Assembly: GCA_012271265.1 (NCBI GenBank)
Contig: JAAXGQ010000104.1
Coordinates: forward strand, 1 to 47,257
Source: Vicinamibacteraceae bacterium
Lineage (GTDB): Bacteria; Acidobacteriota; Vicinamibacteria; Marinacidobacterales; Marinacidobacteraceae
DNA length: 47,257 bases
Reading direction: 5' to 3'
Below are positions 32,884 to 41,067 of the stretch, one piece after another. The position numbers and the translations under genes are program-made. The notes beneath the pieces are model-generated. The model saw only the letters and a list, made by a program, of their open reading frames with translations, was not told the DNA's origin and did no database searches. The first letter of the stretch is position 1. Every line of letters starts with the position of its first letter.

Positions 32884-34265
32884 CCCCGGCGACCACCGGC
32901 GACGTCCGGATTCCCGTCTTCGCCAGCGTCGCGGCCTGGCGAGCCGATCCGCGCCGCGCCGAGGACGGCGCCGGGACCGCCCGTCCCTCGGTGCGCGAGG
33001 CGACCCGGGCGATCATCGAGCGGGTCCGGCGCGAGGGCGATCGAGCGCTGGTGGACCTCGCCGCCCGCTTGGACAGGGTCCAGCTGGATCCACCCAGCCT
33101 GCGGGTCACCCCCGACGAACTCGCGGCCGCCGCCTCCGGCGCGTCTCCCGACGCCCGCGCCCTCCTCGCCCGCACCCGGGACCGCATCGCCGCCTACCAC
33201 GAGCGGCAGCGGGAAGCGTCGTTCGAGATGGAGATCGGGCCCGGCGCGACCCTTGGCTGGCGGGTGCTGCCGGTCGTATCCGTGGGCGTCTACGTGCCCG
33301 GCGGCAGGGCCGTCTATCCCTCGACGGTGCTCATGAACACGGTCCCGGCGGCGATCGCCGGGGTCCCGCGCATCGCGCTGACCACCCCGCCGGGCGCCCT
33401 GGAGCGAAGCCCCATCCTTGCCGCGGCGGTCGAAATCGCCGGCGTGACCGAGGTCTACCGGGTGGGCGGCGCCCAGGCGGTCGCGGCCTTCGCCTTCGGG
33501 ACGGGCGTCGTGCGGCGCGTCGACAAGGTCGTGGGTCCCGGCAACGCGTTCGTGGCCGAGGCGAAGCGGCAGCTCGGGGACGTGATCGGAACGGACGCCG
33601 TCGCCGGACCCTCGGAGGTCGTGGTGCTGGCCGACGGGACGGCATCGCCGGCGTGGGTGGCGGCGGACCTCCTCGCCCAGGCCGAGCACGGCTCCGGAGA
33701 GGAGAGGGCCATCCTGGTGACGACCTCGCCGGAGGTGGGGCGGGCGGTCGCCGCCGAGATCACCCGCCAGGCGGCCGACCAGCCGAACCGGGCCACGATC
33801 GCCGCCGCGCTCGACCGCCACGGCGCCGTCATCGTCACCCGCGATCTGAACGAAGCCGTCGCCGTCTGCGAGGAGCTCGCCCCGGAGCACCTCGAGGTGA
33901 TGACCCGGGACCCGGACGCGCTGGCCGCGCGCCTTCCCGCCGCCGGCGCGCTGCTGCTCGGCCCGTGGTCCGCAGTGGCTGCCGGCGACTACGGGGTCGG
34001 GCCGAACCACGTCCTCCCCACCGGGGGCACGGCGCGCTTTTCCTCTCCACTCTCGGTCGCCGATTTCCAGAAGCGGCAGAGCGTGGCCCGGCTGAGCCGG
34101 GCTGCTCTCGCAGCCCGCCGCGCCGATTTCGAGGCCTTCGCCCGGATCGAGGGCTTCGAGGCCCACCGGCGCTCGATCAGCATCCGCTTTCACGGCTCTC
34201 CCGGCGACCCGGACCGACCGGATCCCGGTCCGTCGCCCTCCGCCGCCAACCACGAGACTCCCTGA
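32880..34265 (+). CDS. hisD: histidinol dehydrogenase
   Basis: Zinc- and NAD-dependent enzyme for the last two steps of histidine synthesis. VGVYVPGGRAVYPSTVLMNTVPA, GGAQAVAAFAFGT, VDKVVGPGNAFVAEAKRQL, GPSEVVVLAD, LLAQAEHGSGE (the usual AEHD here AEHG), APEHLEVMTRD and GPNHVLPTGGTARFSSPLSV are all present. At 461 aa it is slightly longer than typical because of a disordered C-terminus. GTG start overlapping hisG. A 76-nt gap follows before hisC. Confidence 0.96.
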   Translation: MTPATTGDVRIPVFASVAAWRADPRRAEDGAGTARPSVREATRAIIERVRREGDRALVDLAARLDRVQLDPPSLRVTPDELAAAASGASPDARALLARTRDRIAAYHERQREASFEMEIGPGATLGWRVLPVVSVGVYVPGGRAVYPSTVLMNTVPAAIAGVPRIALTTPPGALERSPILAAAVEIAGVTEVYRVGGAQAVAAFAFGTGVVRRVDKVVGPGNAFVAEAKRQLGDVIGTDAVAGPSEVVVLADGTASPAWVAADLLAQAEHGSGEERAILVTTSPEVGRAVAAEITRQAADQPNRATIAAALDRHGAVIVTRDLNEAVAVCEELAPEHLEVMTRDPDALAARLPAAGALLLGPWSAVAAGDYGVGPNHVLPTGGTARFSSPLSVADFQKRQSVARLSRAALAARRADFEAFARIEGFEAHRRSISIRFHGSPGDPDRPDPGPSPSAANHETP

Positions 34266-34341
34266 ACGCCCGCCCCCGGGGCGGCGTCGCTACCATCCGG
34301 CGCTTCCGACCGGGCCTCGCCCGACCACCACCTGACCCGCC

Positions 34342-35472
34342 ATGCGAACTCCCATCCCCCGCGCCGCGCTCCGGCCGGCGCTTCAGGAACTGTCCCCGGA
34401 CATCGGATCCCGTCCGGACGTCCCGATCTACCTCGACTGGAACGAGAGCCGCTGGCCGCTCCCCGAGTCGCTCACGCGGAAGATGACCGAAGCGGTCACG
34501 TCGGTGGATCCGAGGCCCTACCCGGACCGCTCCTATCCGGCGGTGCGGGAAGCGCTCGGCCGCCTGGCCGGCTGGGACCCCGAGGGCATCGCCTTCGGAA
34601 ACGGCGGCGACGACATGTTGGCGCTGATCGGCGTCGCCGCCACCGGCCCCGGGCGCACCGGCATCTACCCCTCCCCCGGCTTTTCGATGTACCCGTGGGC
34701 AATCCGCCGCGCCGGAGCGCGCCCGGCGCCGGTCCCCCTGGGCGAGGACCTTGCCTACGACGTGGACGGGCTGATCGCGCGCATCGGGGAAGAGCAGCCT
34801 TCGCTCGTCTTTCTCACGAGCCCCCACAACCCCACCGGACAGCAGTTGCCGCTGGACGAGATTCGACGCATTGCCGAGGCGGCGCCGGGGTTCCTGCTGG
34901 TGGATGAGGCGTATCACGAGTTCAGCGAGTTCACCGCCCGCCCGCTGCTCGACGAGTTCGGGAACGTGATCCTGCTGCGGACCTTCTCGAAGGCGATGGC
35001 CCTGGCGGGCGGGCGGCTCGGCTATCTCCTCGGAGCGCCGGAGGCGATCCTGAGCATCCGCCGGGCGCAGCCGCCGTTCCCGGTGGGGATCTACACCTGC
35101 CGGGCGGGAGCCGCCGCGATGAACGAGCGGGCGGCGCTGTTCGAGCTCACCGCACGCATCGTGGCGGAACGGGACTCGCTCAGAAAGCGCCTCGCGGACA
35201 TTCCCGGCATCCGCGTCTGGCCGTCGCAGACGAACTTCCTGCTGTTCCACACTCCGGCCGACAGCACCGTCCTGGCCCGGCGGCTCCTCGCCCGGGGGGT
35301 TGCTCTCAGGGACTTCTCCCGCCACCCGATGCTGGCCGGCACGCTTCGGGTGACGGTCGGGACGCCGGAAGAGAACGAGGTCTTCCTCGGCGCGCTCCGC
35401 GACTCGCTCGCGGCGCCGATCCTGCCGGAAGAGCTCGCCGGGGTCGGAGCCGCGGCGTCACCCGTCGCCTGA
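34342..35472 (+). CDS. hisC: histidinol-phosphate aminotransferase
   Basis: PLP-dependent class I/II aminotransferase, 376 aa. Shows YLDWNESRWPLP, GNGGDDMLALIG, TSPHNPTGQQLP, FLLVDEAYHEFSE and the PLP-lysine block RTFSKAMALAGGRLGYLLG, with the C-terminal RDFSRHPMLAGTLRVTVGTPEEN. Preceded by 76 nt containing TACCAT, which could be a weak internal promoter; followed after 17 nt by hisB. Confidence 0.95.
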   Translation: MRTPIPRAALRPALQELSPDIGSRPDVPIYLDWNESRWPLPESLTRKMTEAVTSVDPRPYPDRSYPAVREALGRLAGWDPEGIAFGNGGDDMLALIGVAATGPGRTGIYPSPGFSMYPWAIRRAGARPAPVPLGEDLAYDVDGLIARIGEEQPSLVFLTSPHNPTGQQLPLDEIRRIAEAAPGFLLVDEAYHEFSEFTARPLLDEFGNVILLRTFSKAMALAGGRLGYLLGAPEAILSIRRAQPPFPVGIYTCRAGAAAMNERAALFELTARIVAERDSLRKRLADIPGIRVWPSQTNFLLFHTPADSTVLARRLLARGVALRDFSRHPMLAGTLRVTVGTPEENEVFLGALRDSLAAPILPEELAGVGAAASPVA

Positions 35473-35489
35473 GTCTTCCGGAAACCGAC

Positions 35490-36113
35490 ATGAGCGAGAC
35501 AACCTCGACAACCCTCGCCCGCCCCCGGCGGTCTTCGCGGCGCGAGCGGAACACCAGGGAGACCCGGATCCGGGTGGCGCTGGATCTCGACCCGGCCGCG
35601 CCCGAGGCGGCCATCGCCACCGGTGTCGGCTTCTTCGACCACATGCTGGAGTCCTTCGCGAAACACGCGGCGATTTCGCTGAGCGTCGAGGCGGAGGGGG
35701 ATCTCCACGTGGACGCCCACCACACCGTGGAGGACGTCGGCCTCACCATCGGCGCCTGCCTTCTCGAGGCGCTCGGCGATCTGAAGGGCGTGCGCCGCTT
35801 CGGGAGCGCCCACATCCCGCTTGACGAAGCCCTCTCCCGGGTCGTGGTGGACCTCTGCGGGCGGCCGTTCCTCGCCTGGCGGGTGCGCTTCCCCGCCGAA
35901 CGGGTCGGTGCCATGCCGACCGAGCTGTTCGAGGACTTCTTTCGCGCGCTGACGGATCGGGCGCGGATGACCGTCCACGTGGACAACCTGATCGGCACGA
36001 ACAGCCACCACATCGCCGAGACGATCTTCAAGGCCTTCGCCCGCGCCTTCTTCGAAGCGCGGGAACGGGTCGGGGAGGCGGTTCCTTCGACGAAGGGCAC
36101 GCTCTCCGAGTGA
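35490..36113 (+). CDS. hisB: imidazoleglycerol-phosphate dehydratase
   Basis: Manganese-dependent dehydratase, 207 aa, single-function form (no histidinol-phosphatase domain). Metal-binding repeats are intact: GFFDHMLESFAKHA with DAHHTVEDVGLTIG in the first half, and GTNSHHIAETIFKAFARAF in the second; also ERNTRETRI near the start. The stop overlaps the hisH GTG. Confidence 0.96.
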   Translation: MSETTSTTLARPRRSSRRERNTRETRIRVALDLDPAAPEAAIATGVGFFDHMLESFAKHAAISLSVEAEGDLHVDAHHTVEDVGLTIGACLLEALGDLKGVRRFGSAHIPLDEALSRVVVDLCGRPFLAWRVRFPAERVGAMPTELFEDFFRALTDRARMTVHVDNLIGTNSHHIAETIFKAFARAFFEARERVGEAVPSTKGTLSE

Positions 36114-36838
36114 GCGGCGGGCGAGAGGCGGAGACCGGCCCGCTCGCGGAGTTCCCCCCGGCACCCGCTCCGAGCGAGCGGGAACCGGTGGCAGCCGGGC
36201 GCGTCCGGGGGGATTCTCCCGTCGTCACCGTCGTCGATCACGGCGCCGGAAACCTCGCGAGCGTCGTCCGGGCGCTCGGGCGCGAAGGCGCGGCCGCGCG
36301 GCTCTCCCGCGACCCGGAGGAGGTCGCGGCGGCCACGCGGCTCGTGCTCCCCGGCGACGGGCACTTCGGGGAAGCCATGCGGGGTCTGCGGCGGCGCAAC
36401 CTCGAAGCGCCGCTCTCGCGGGCGATCGAAAGGGGCGCCAGCCTTCTCGGGATCTGCGTCGGGCTCCAGATGCTCTTTCCGGAGAGCGAGGAAGCCCCGG
36501 AGGTTCCAGGCCTCGGCCTCCTGCCCGGGCGTGTGCGCCGTTTCGGCCCGGGGCTGGTCGTCCCGCACATCGGCTGGAACCAGCTCGAGGCAATTGCGCC
36601 CGGCCTCCTCTTCGAGGGCATTCCGGAAGGCGGTTACGCCTACTTCCTCCACTCGTTCTTCGTGGCGCCGGCGCGGACGAGGGACTGGCTGACGCGCACG
36701 GACTACGGGATCCCGTTCGCTTCGGCGGCCGGCGCCGGGAGGATCGCCGGGATCCAGTTCCACCCGGAGAAGAGCGGACGACTCGGCGCGCGGGTGCTGC
36801 GGAACTACCTGAGCTGGGCGGGAGGCAACGGGAGATGA
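36110..36838 (+). CDS. hisH: imidazole glycerol phosphate synthase glutaminase subunit
   Basis: Glutamine amidotransferase supplying ammonia to HisF. The nucleophile Cys is in LLGICVGLQMLF and the His-Glu pair in IQFHPEKSG. The usual YG at the first strand reads VVDHGAGNLASV here. The first 40 residues (Pro/Glu-rich) are not part of the family; GTG 36188 is an alternative start giving a normal length, but GTG 36110 gives the GTGA overlap with hisB seen throughout this operon. The partner hisF lies on the other strand. Confidence 0.93.
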   Translation: MSGGREAETGPLAEFPPAPAPSEREPVAAGRVRGDSPVVTVVDHGAGNLASVVRALGREGAAARLSRDPEEVAAATRLVLPGDGHFGEAMRGLRRRNLEAPLSRAIERGASLLGICVGLQMLFPESEEAPEVPGLGLLPGRVRRFGPGLVVPHIGWNQLEAIAPGLLFEGIPEGGYAYFLHSFFVAPARTRDWLTRTDYGIPFASAAGAGRIAGIQFHPEKSGRLGARVLRNYLSWAGGNGR

Positions 36839-37683
36839 ACGACGCGGCCCGAGCGCCCATCCTGCCGATTCCGGCGATCGATCTCTCCGGAGGCCGCGTG
36901 GTGCGGCTCTTCCGCGGCGAGCGGGATCGGGAGACGGCGTACCCGGTTCGTCCGGTCGCGATGGCCGAGGAATTCGCTGCCGCCGGGGCTGCCTGGCTCC
37001 ACGTGGTGGACCTCGACGGGGCGTTCGGCGACGGCGGCAACCGGGACACCGTCGGGGAGCTCCTGGCTGCGGCGCCGCTGGCGGTGCAGGTGGCCGGAGG
37101 GGTGCGCACGGTGCGGGAATACGCCCGGCTGCGCGAGGCCGGCGCCGCCCGGGTGGTCTTCGGCACGATCGCCGTCGAGGCGCCCGAAGTCGTGGAGGAA
37201 GCCATCCGCCTCGACCCGGACGGCGTCGCGGTGGCGCTCGACGTGAAGGGCGGCCGGCTGGCCACGCGAGGGTGGGTCGAGACCGCCGCCGGCCCGGCGT
37301 GGGCTTCGTCCGCCCCCGCCGCGGCGCGCCGGTGGGGCAGGCGCGGCGCCGCGGCAGTGATCTACACCCGCGTCGAGAAGGACGGCACCCTCGAAGGCCC
37401 GGACGAAGCCGGAGCTCTCAAAGTGGCGAGAGCCGCCGGAGTCCCCACCATCCTCGCCGGGGGGGTGGGGTCCCTCGACCACCTCCGCGCGCTCGCCGCC
37501 TCGGAGGCCGTTCCGCGCCTGAGCGGCGTCATCCTTGGCCGCTCGCTCTACGACCGGCGGTTCACCTTCGCCGAAGCCCTCGCCACCCTTGCGGGGCAGG
37601 CCGGCGGGGACGCCGGCGCTTCAAGGGGCCGGCGCGCCATGGGTTCTGGTTGTCGGCGTGGGCCACGTGGATCGCGCCGTTGA
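36835..37683 (+). CDS. hisA: phosphoribosyl-formimino-AICAR-phosphate isomerase with repeat-encoded tail
   Basis: TIM-barrel isomerase of histidine synthesis. IPAIDLSGGRVVRLFRGE, LHVVDLDGAFG, VQVAGGVRT, VALDVKGGRLATRGW, KDGTLEGPD and ILAGGVGSLDHL are typical. The segment usually reading YTD/E before the KDG reads YTRVEKDG, placing Arg at a normally acidic catalytic position. The core ends about residue 252. The last 30 residues (GQAGGDAGASRGRRAMGSG...) come from a copy of the window's hairpin repeat. ATGA overlap with hisH. Last plus-strand his gene, converging on hisIE. Confidence 0.93.
   Translation: MNDAARAPILPIPAIDLSGGRVVRLFRGERDRETAYPVRPVAMAEEFAAAGAAWLHVVDLDGAFGDGGNRDTVGELLAAAPLAVQVAGGVRTVREYARLREAGAARVVFGTIAVEAPEVVEEAIRLDPDGVAVALDVKGGRLATRGWVETAAGPAWASSAPAAARRWGRRGAAAVIYTRVEKDGTLEGPDEAGALKVARAAGVPTILAGGVGSLDHLRALAASEAVPRLSGVILGRSLYDRRFTFAEALATLAGQAGGDAGASRGRRAMGSGCRRGPRGSRR
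37591..37643 (+). repeat. hairpin-family element forming the hisA 3' end
   Basis: GGCAGGCCGGCGGGGACGCC and the following GGGGCCGGCGCGCCATGGG match the array unit, with loop GGGA and a drifted 16-bp submodule. It is translated in hisA. Confidence 0.8.
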
Positions 37684-37739
37684 TCGTGCGCTTCACCCCT
37701 CCCGGTTCAGGTTCAGGGCCATAGCCGGGGCTCCCGCAA

Positions 37740-37757
37740 CCCGACCGTCAGGTCGGG
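37740..37757. terminator. hairpin between convergent hisA and hisIE
   Basis: CCCGACC pairs perfectly with GGTCGGG around GTCA, overlapping the hisIE stop codon. It could end transcription from both sides; no T-tract. Confidence 0.4.
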
Positions 37758-38404
37758 AAGCGGCGGGCCAGCTCGGCGGCGACCTCGGTCGCATCCACTT
37801 CCCGACTCTCGAGCAGGACCAGCAGGTGGTAGAGAAGGTCCGCCGCCTCACTGACCAGTTCCCGGTCGTCTCCGGCCGCGCCGGCAAGCGCGGTCTCGAC
37901 CCCCTCCTCGCCGACCTTCTGGGCGATCCGCCGAGGACCGGCGAAGAGCAGCTTCGCGGTGTAGGAACCTTCCGGCCGCGCCGCGGCGCGCGACTTCACG
38001 ATCCCCGCCAGCCGCTCCAGCACCCGGTCCAGATCAGGATCGTCCGGCTGGTCCGCCTCCCCCCCGGCGATCCTCCGGAAGAAGCACGAGACCTCCCCGC
38101 TGTGGCACGTGGGTCCTACCGGCGCCGCCCGGACCAGAAGCGCGTCCCGGTCGCAATCCGCCGCGAGCGAAACGAGCCGCAATTCGTTCCCCGAGGTCTC
38201 CCCCTTGCGCCAGAGCGTCTGGCGGCTCCGGGAGAAGAAGTGCACCCGGCGCGTCTTCAGCGTCAGGTCGAGCGCCTCGCGGTTCATCCACCCCAGCATG
38301 CGCACGCGCCCGCCGGCCGCATCCTGCACAATCGCCGGAATCAGCCCGGCGTCGTTCCAGGCGAGCCGGGACGACCCCTCCGGACCGGCGGCGACGGCGC
38401 TCAC
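37748..38404 (-). CDS. hisIE: bifunctional phosphoribosyl-AMP cyclohydrolase / phosphoribosyl-ATP pyrophosphatase
   Basis: 218 aa. The N-terminal HisI part has [47 protein letters not shown] and [12 protein letters not shown]. The C-terminal HisE part has [30 protein letters not shown] and [17 protein letters not shown]. The two catalyse steps two and three of the pathway. The start overlaps the hisF stop (ATGA). Confidence 0.96.
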   Translation of the reverse strand: MSAVAAGPEGSSRLAWNDAGLIPAIVQDAAGGRVRMLGWMNREALDLTLKTRRVHFFSRSRQTLWRKGETSGNELRLVSLAADCDRDALLVRAAPVGPTCHSGEVSCFFRRIAGGEADQPDDPDLDRVLERLAGIVKSRAAARPEGSYTAKLLFAGPRRIAQKVGEEGVETALAGAAGDDRELVSEAADLLYHLLVLLESREVDATEVAAELARRFPT

Positions 38405-39207
38405 GCCCGGACCTCCGCTCCATTCATCGGGCCGAACAGGTCGGCTTCCGGGGTGCGCACCGGAATCCCCCGCTCTGCGAGATAGTGCTTCGCCTCGGCC
38501 ACGGTGTGGATCCGGCGGTGGAAGATCGTTGCCGCGAGCGCGGCGCTGGCCCGGGTCTTCTCGAAGACTTCCGCCACGTGCTCCAGCCCGCCGGCCCCGC
38601 CCGACGCGATGATCGGGATCGAGACCGCCTCGGCCGCCTGCCCCACCTGGTCGAGGTCGTAGCCGAGGTTCGTGCCGTCGCGGTCCATGCTGGTGAGGAG
38701 GACTTCCCCGGCTCCCAGCTCCTCACCGCGCCGGATCCACTCCAGCGCGTCGAGCCCGGTGGCGATCCGGCCCCCGGCCACGACCACCTCGAATCCCCCG
38801 CCCTCCCGGCGGCGGGCGTCGACCGCGAGCACCAGGCATTGCGACCCGAACTGGCGGCTCGCCTCCCGGAGAAGGTCCGGCCGACGCACCGCGGCGCTGT
38901 TCATCGAGACCTTGTCCGCCCCGGCCCGCAACAGTTGATCGATGTCCTCCACCGTGCGCACCCCGCCGCCCACCGTGAACGGAATCGTGAGTTCTTCCGC
39001 CACCCGCCGCACCGTCCGGAACGCCGTGCCGCGTTCCTCCCAGGTGGCGGTGATGTCGAACAGGCAAAGCTCGTCCGCCTCGCCAGCGTTGTACGCGAGG
39101 GCGCATTCCACCGGGTCCCCCTCGTCCGTGAGGTTGACGAAGTTCACCCCCTTGACCACCCGCCCGTTCTTCACGTCGAGACAGGGGATGATCCGCCGCG
39201 CCAGCAC
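38401..39207 (-). CDS. hisF: imidazole glycerol phosphate synthase cyclase subunit
   Basis: TIM-barrel partner of His[72 protein letters not shown] and [17 protein letters not shown] are diagnostic; both catalytic Asp residues (CLDV and SMDRDG) are present. 268 aa. GTG start 39207 with TAGACT 6 nt upstream. It is separated from hisH by strand, so HisF and HisH are made from different transcripts. Confidence 0.97.
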   Translation of the reverse strand: MLARRIIPCLDVKNGRVVKGVNFVNLTDEGDPVECALAYNAGEADELCLFDITATWEERGTAFRTVRRVAEELTIPFTVGGGVRTVEDIDQLLRAGADKVSMNSAAVRRPDLLREASRQFGSQCLVLAVDARRREGGGFEVVVAGGRIATGLDALEWIRRGEELGAGEVLLTSMDRDGTNLGYDLDQVGQAAEAVSIPIIASGGAGGLEHVAEVFEKTRASAALAATIFHRRIHTVAEAKHYLAERGIPVRTPEADLFGPMNGAEVRA

Positions 39208-39213
39208 GCGCGG

Positions 39214-39219
39214 AGTCTA
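39214..39219 (-). promoter_or_regulatory. -10 box TAGACT, 6 nt before hisF
   Basis: Minus-strand TAGACT ends 6 nt before the GTG start, so the hisF-hisIE transcript probably begins at the start codon. The repeat array lies directly upstream. Confidence 0.5.
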
Positions 39220-39235
39220 CGCAGCCCCACGCCGG

Positions 39236-39927
39236 CCATGGAGCGCCGGTGTCCTCACCGGCCCGCATGGAGCGCCGGTGTCCTCACCGGCCCGCATGGA
39301 GCGCCGGAGGGACCGAAGGTGACGCGTAGGCCGGCGAGGACGCCGGCGCTCCATGGGGGCGGCGCTCCAGAAGACTTGGACGGCGGCGCGCTCGGCGCGA
39401 AACTGACTGAGGGGCCGAAGGTGAGGCGTAGGCCGGAGAGGACGCCGGCGCTCCATGGGGGCGGCGCTCCAGAAGGCTTGGACGGCGGCGCGCGCGGCGC
39501 AAGACTGCCGGAGGGACCGAAGGTGAGGCGTAGGCCGGCGAGGACGCCGGCGCTCCATGGGGGCGGCGCTCCAGAAGGCTTGGACGGCGGCGCGCGCGGC
39601 GCGAAACTGACTGAGGGGCCGAAGGTGAGGCGTGGGCCGGCGAGGACGCCGGCGCTCCATGGGGGCGGCGCTCCAGAGACTTGGACGGCGGCGCGCTCGG
39701 CGCGAGACTGCCTGAGGGACCAACGGCGGCGCGTAGGCCGGAGAGGACGCCGGCGCTCCATGGGGGCGGCGCTCCAGAGACTTGGACGGCGGCGCGCTCG
39801 GCGCGAAACTGCCTGAGGGGCCGAAGGTGAGGCGTGGGCCGGCGAGGACGCCGGCGCTCCATGGGGGCGGCGCTCCGTGGGGGCGGCGCTCCATGGGGGC
39901 GGTGCTCCTGGAGACTTAGACTGCCCC
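39236..39927. repeat. 102-bp tandem array plus B-hairpin pair
   Basis: The 721-nt gap between hisF and the Fic-like gene. It opens with two B hairpins (GCCGGTGTCCTCACCGGC) 48 bp in length together, then runs as a tandem array. CTCCAT occurs at 39349, 39451, 39553, 39655, 39756 and 39857, spacings of 102, 102, 102, 101 and 101. Each unit ends with GGGGGCGGCGCTCCAGA and a TTGGACGG segment. The last copies shrink to an 18-bp repeat before the next promoter. Confidence 0.93.
39917..39922 (+). promoter_or_regulatory. -10 box TAGACT, 6 nt before the Fic-like gene
   Basis: TAGACT lies in a decayed copy of the repeat: array text GAGACTTGGACGG corresponds to promoter text GAGACTTAGACTG. The ATG follows after 6 nt. 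Confidence 0.5.
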
Positions 39928-39928
39928 G

Positions 39929-40687
39929 ATGCCGAAGGACCTGCCCCTTCACCCCGCCGCCGCGGCCCCTCCGGCAGGCCCCGGGCAGGAGCTCCGGGCG
40001 CGGCGGGACGCAATCCGGGGCCGCATCGGTCCGGTGGCGTGGGTCGGCGGGAGCCGCGCGCTGCTCGTGGACGCCGCCCGGGCCACGTTGGAACTCACCG
40101 GGTCGTCACCATCTCCCGAGGAAATGGAGGCCGCCCGGAGAGACGGAGCGCGCGGCGCCCCTGCCTTTGCCGGAACGCTCGGCGCGCTGGGCCTCATCGA
40201 ACGGGCCGTCGCCGAACGCGACCCGACCGCCCCGCTGCTCGGCCAGATCCATCAGGTCTCCACCGGGTCGGCGGAGGAATCGGGATTCCGGTCGGTGCAG
40301 ATCGAGCCCCAGTTCCCCGGCGCGAGCCTGTCGCCGCCGCAGACGATTCCCCTGCGGCTCGGCGACCTGCTGGGGTGGATTTCGGGCGAGAGCGGCCGCG
40401 ACCTGGAGACGGCCCCGCGAGCGGCGCTCTTCTTCGCCCGCTTCCTTGAGATCTCGCCGTTCGCCAAAGCGAATTTCCGGGTCGCCCACCTCATGCTGAG
40501 CTTCTTCACCCTCGCGGACGGGCAGCCGCCGATCTGGTTCGAGCTCGACGACGCCGCCGGAATCCGGGAGGACGTGTCGCGGGCGTTCCGGTTCGATACC
40601 GCCCCGCTCACCGGGCGGATCGAGGCGGCCATCGCGGCCTCGCACGAGAGGATCGACCGGGAGGCCGGGAACCCGGAGCGCCGCTAG
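39929..40687 (+). CDS. Fic-fold protein with degenerate active site
   Basis: 252 aa. The order of blocks follows the Fic family: an inhibitory-helix-like ATLELTGSSPSPEE, LLGQIHQVSTG, GFRSVQIEPQFPG, a helix with LGDLLGWI, AALFFARFLEISPF, and LMLSFFTLADGQPP. The catalytic loop HPFx[D/E]GNGRxxR is replaced by SPFAKANFRVAH (within residues 175-187). The His, the acidic metal ligand and two glycines are lost; only Pro-Phe, Asn and Arg remain. It should not transfer AMP. Cytosolic, no signal. Its promoter emerges from the repeat array. The Fic assignment is by motif order and is not certain. Confidence 0.7.
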   Translation: MPKDLPLHPAAAAPPAGPGQELRARRDAIRGRIGPVAWVGGSRALLVDAARATLELTGSSPSPEEMEAARRDGARGAPAFAGTLGALGLIERAVAERDPTAPLLGQIHQVSTGSAEESGFRSVQIEPQFPGASLSPPQTIPLRLGDLLGWISGESGRDLETAPRAALFFARFLEISPFAKANFRVAHLMLSFFTLADGQPPIWFELDDAAGIREDVSRAFRFDTAPLTGRIEAAIAASHERIDREAGNPERR

Positions 40688-40723
40688 CGCCAGCCGGCGC
40701 GCGACGCCCCCCCGCCGCCGTTC

Positions 40724-40729
40724 TACAAT
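40724..40729 (+). promoter_or_regulatory. -10 box TACAAT upstream of the small membrane protein
   Basis: TACAAT after a C-rich stretch, 53 nt before ATG 40783. This gene therefore would have a conventional leader, unlike most here. Confidence 0.35.
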
Positions 40730-40782
40730 CGGGGGTCCCCCCCGCCGGCGCGGGCTCTTCCACTCCCAGCCCCTCCGGATCC

Positions 40783-41067
40783 ATGCTCGCTTCGCTTCAA
40801 CTCCTCCCGGCCAGCCTGGCCTCGGCTCTCCTCCAGCAGCGGCAGGTCGTCGAGTTCATCACCCTGCCGAACCCCGAGCCGGAACGCGGCATCCTGGCGG
40901 TGATCCTCGATTCCTTCGTGATGGTCGGGGTGTTTCTCGGCGCCACGGTCGTCGTGGGGATCGGGATCGGGGTGCTTCGCCTGTGGCTGCTGCGGAGGTA
41001 TCCCGACAACCGGTTCAACGGCCGGGGCAAGGACCTTTCCCGCCTCGACCTGAGCTGGCGCCGGTAG
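40783..41067 (+). CDS. small single-helix membrane protein
   Basis: 94 aa with one strong helix (VILDSFVMVGVFLGATVVVGIGIGVLRLWLL) followed by a basic, polar tail (RRYPDNRFNGRGKDLSRLDLSWRR). The tail would be cytoplasmic by the positive-inside rule. The first 20 residues are mildly hydrophobic. No family recognised; the DCC gene overlaps its 3' end. Confidence 0.6.
   Translation: MLASLQLLPASLASALLQQRQVVEFITLPNPEPERGILAVILDSFVMVGVFLGATVVVGIGIGVLRLWLLRRYPDNRFNGRGKDLSRLDLSWRR

Noticed and set aside
39217-40013. Overlapping minus ORFs over the 102-bp array
   Set aside because: Repeat-derived; 102 is divisible by three so frames stay open by construction, not by selection.
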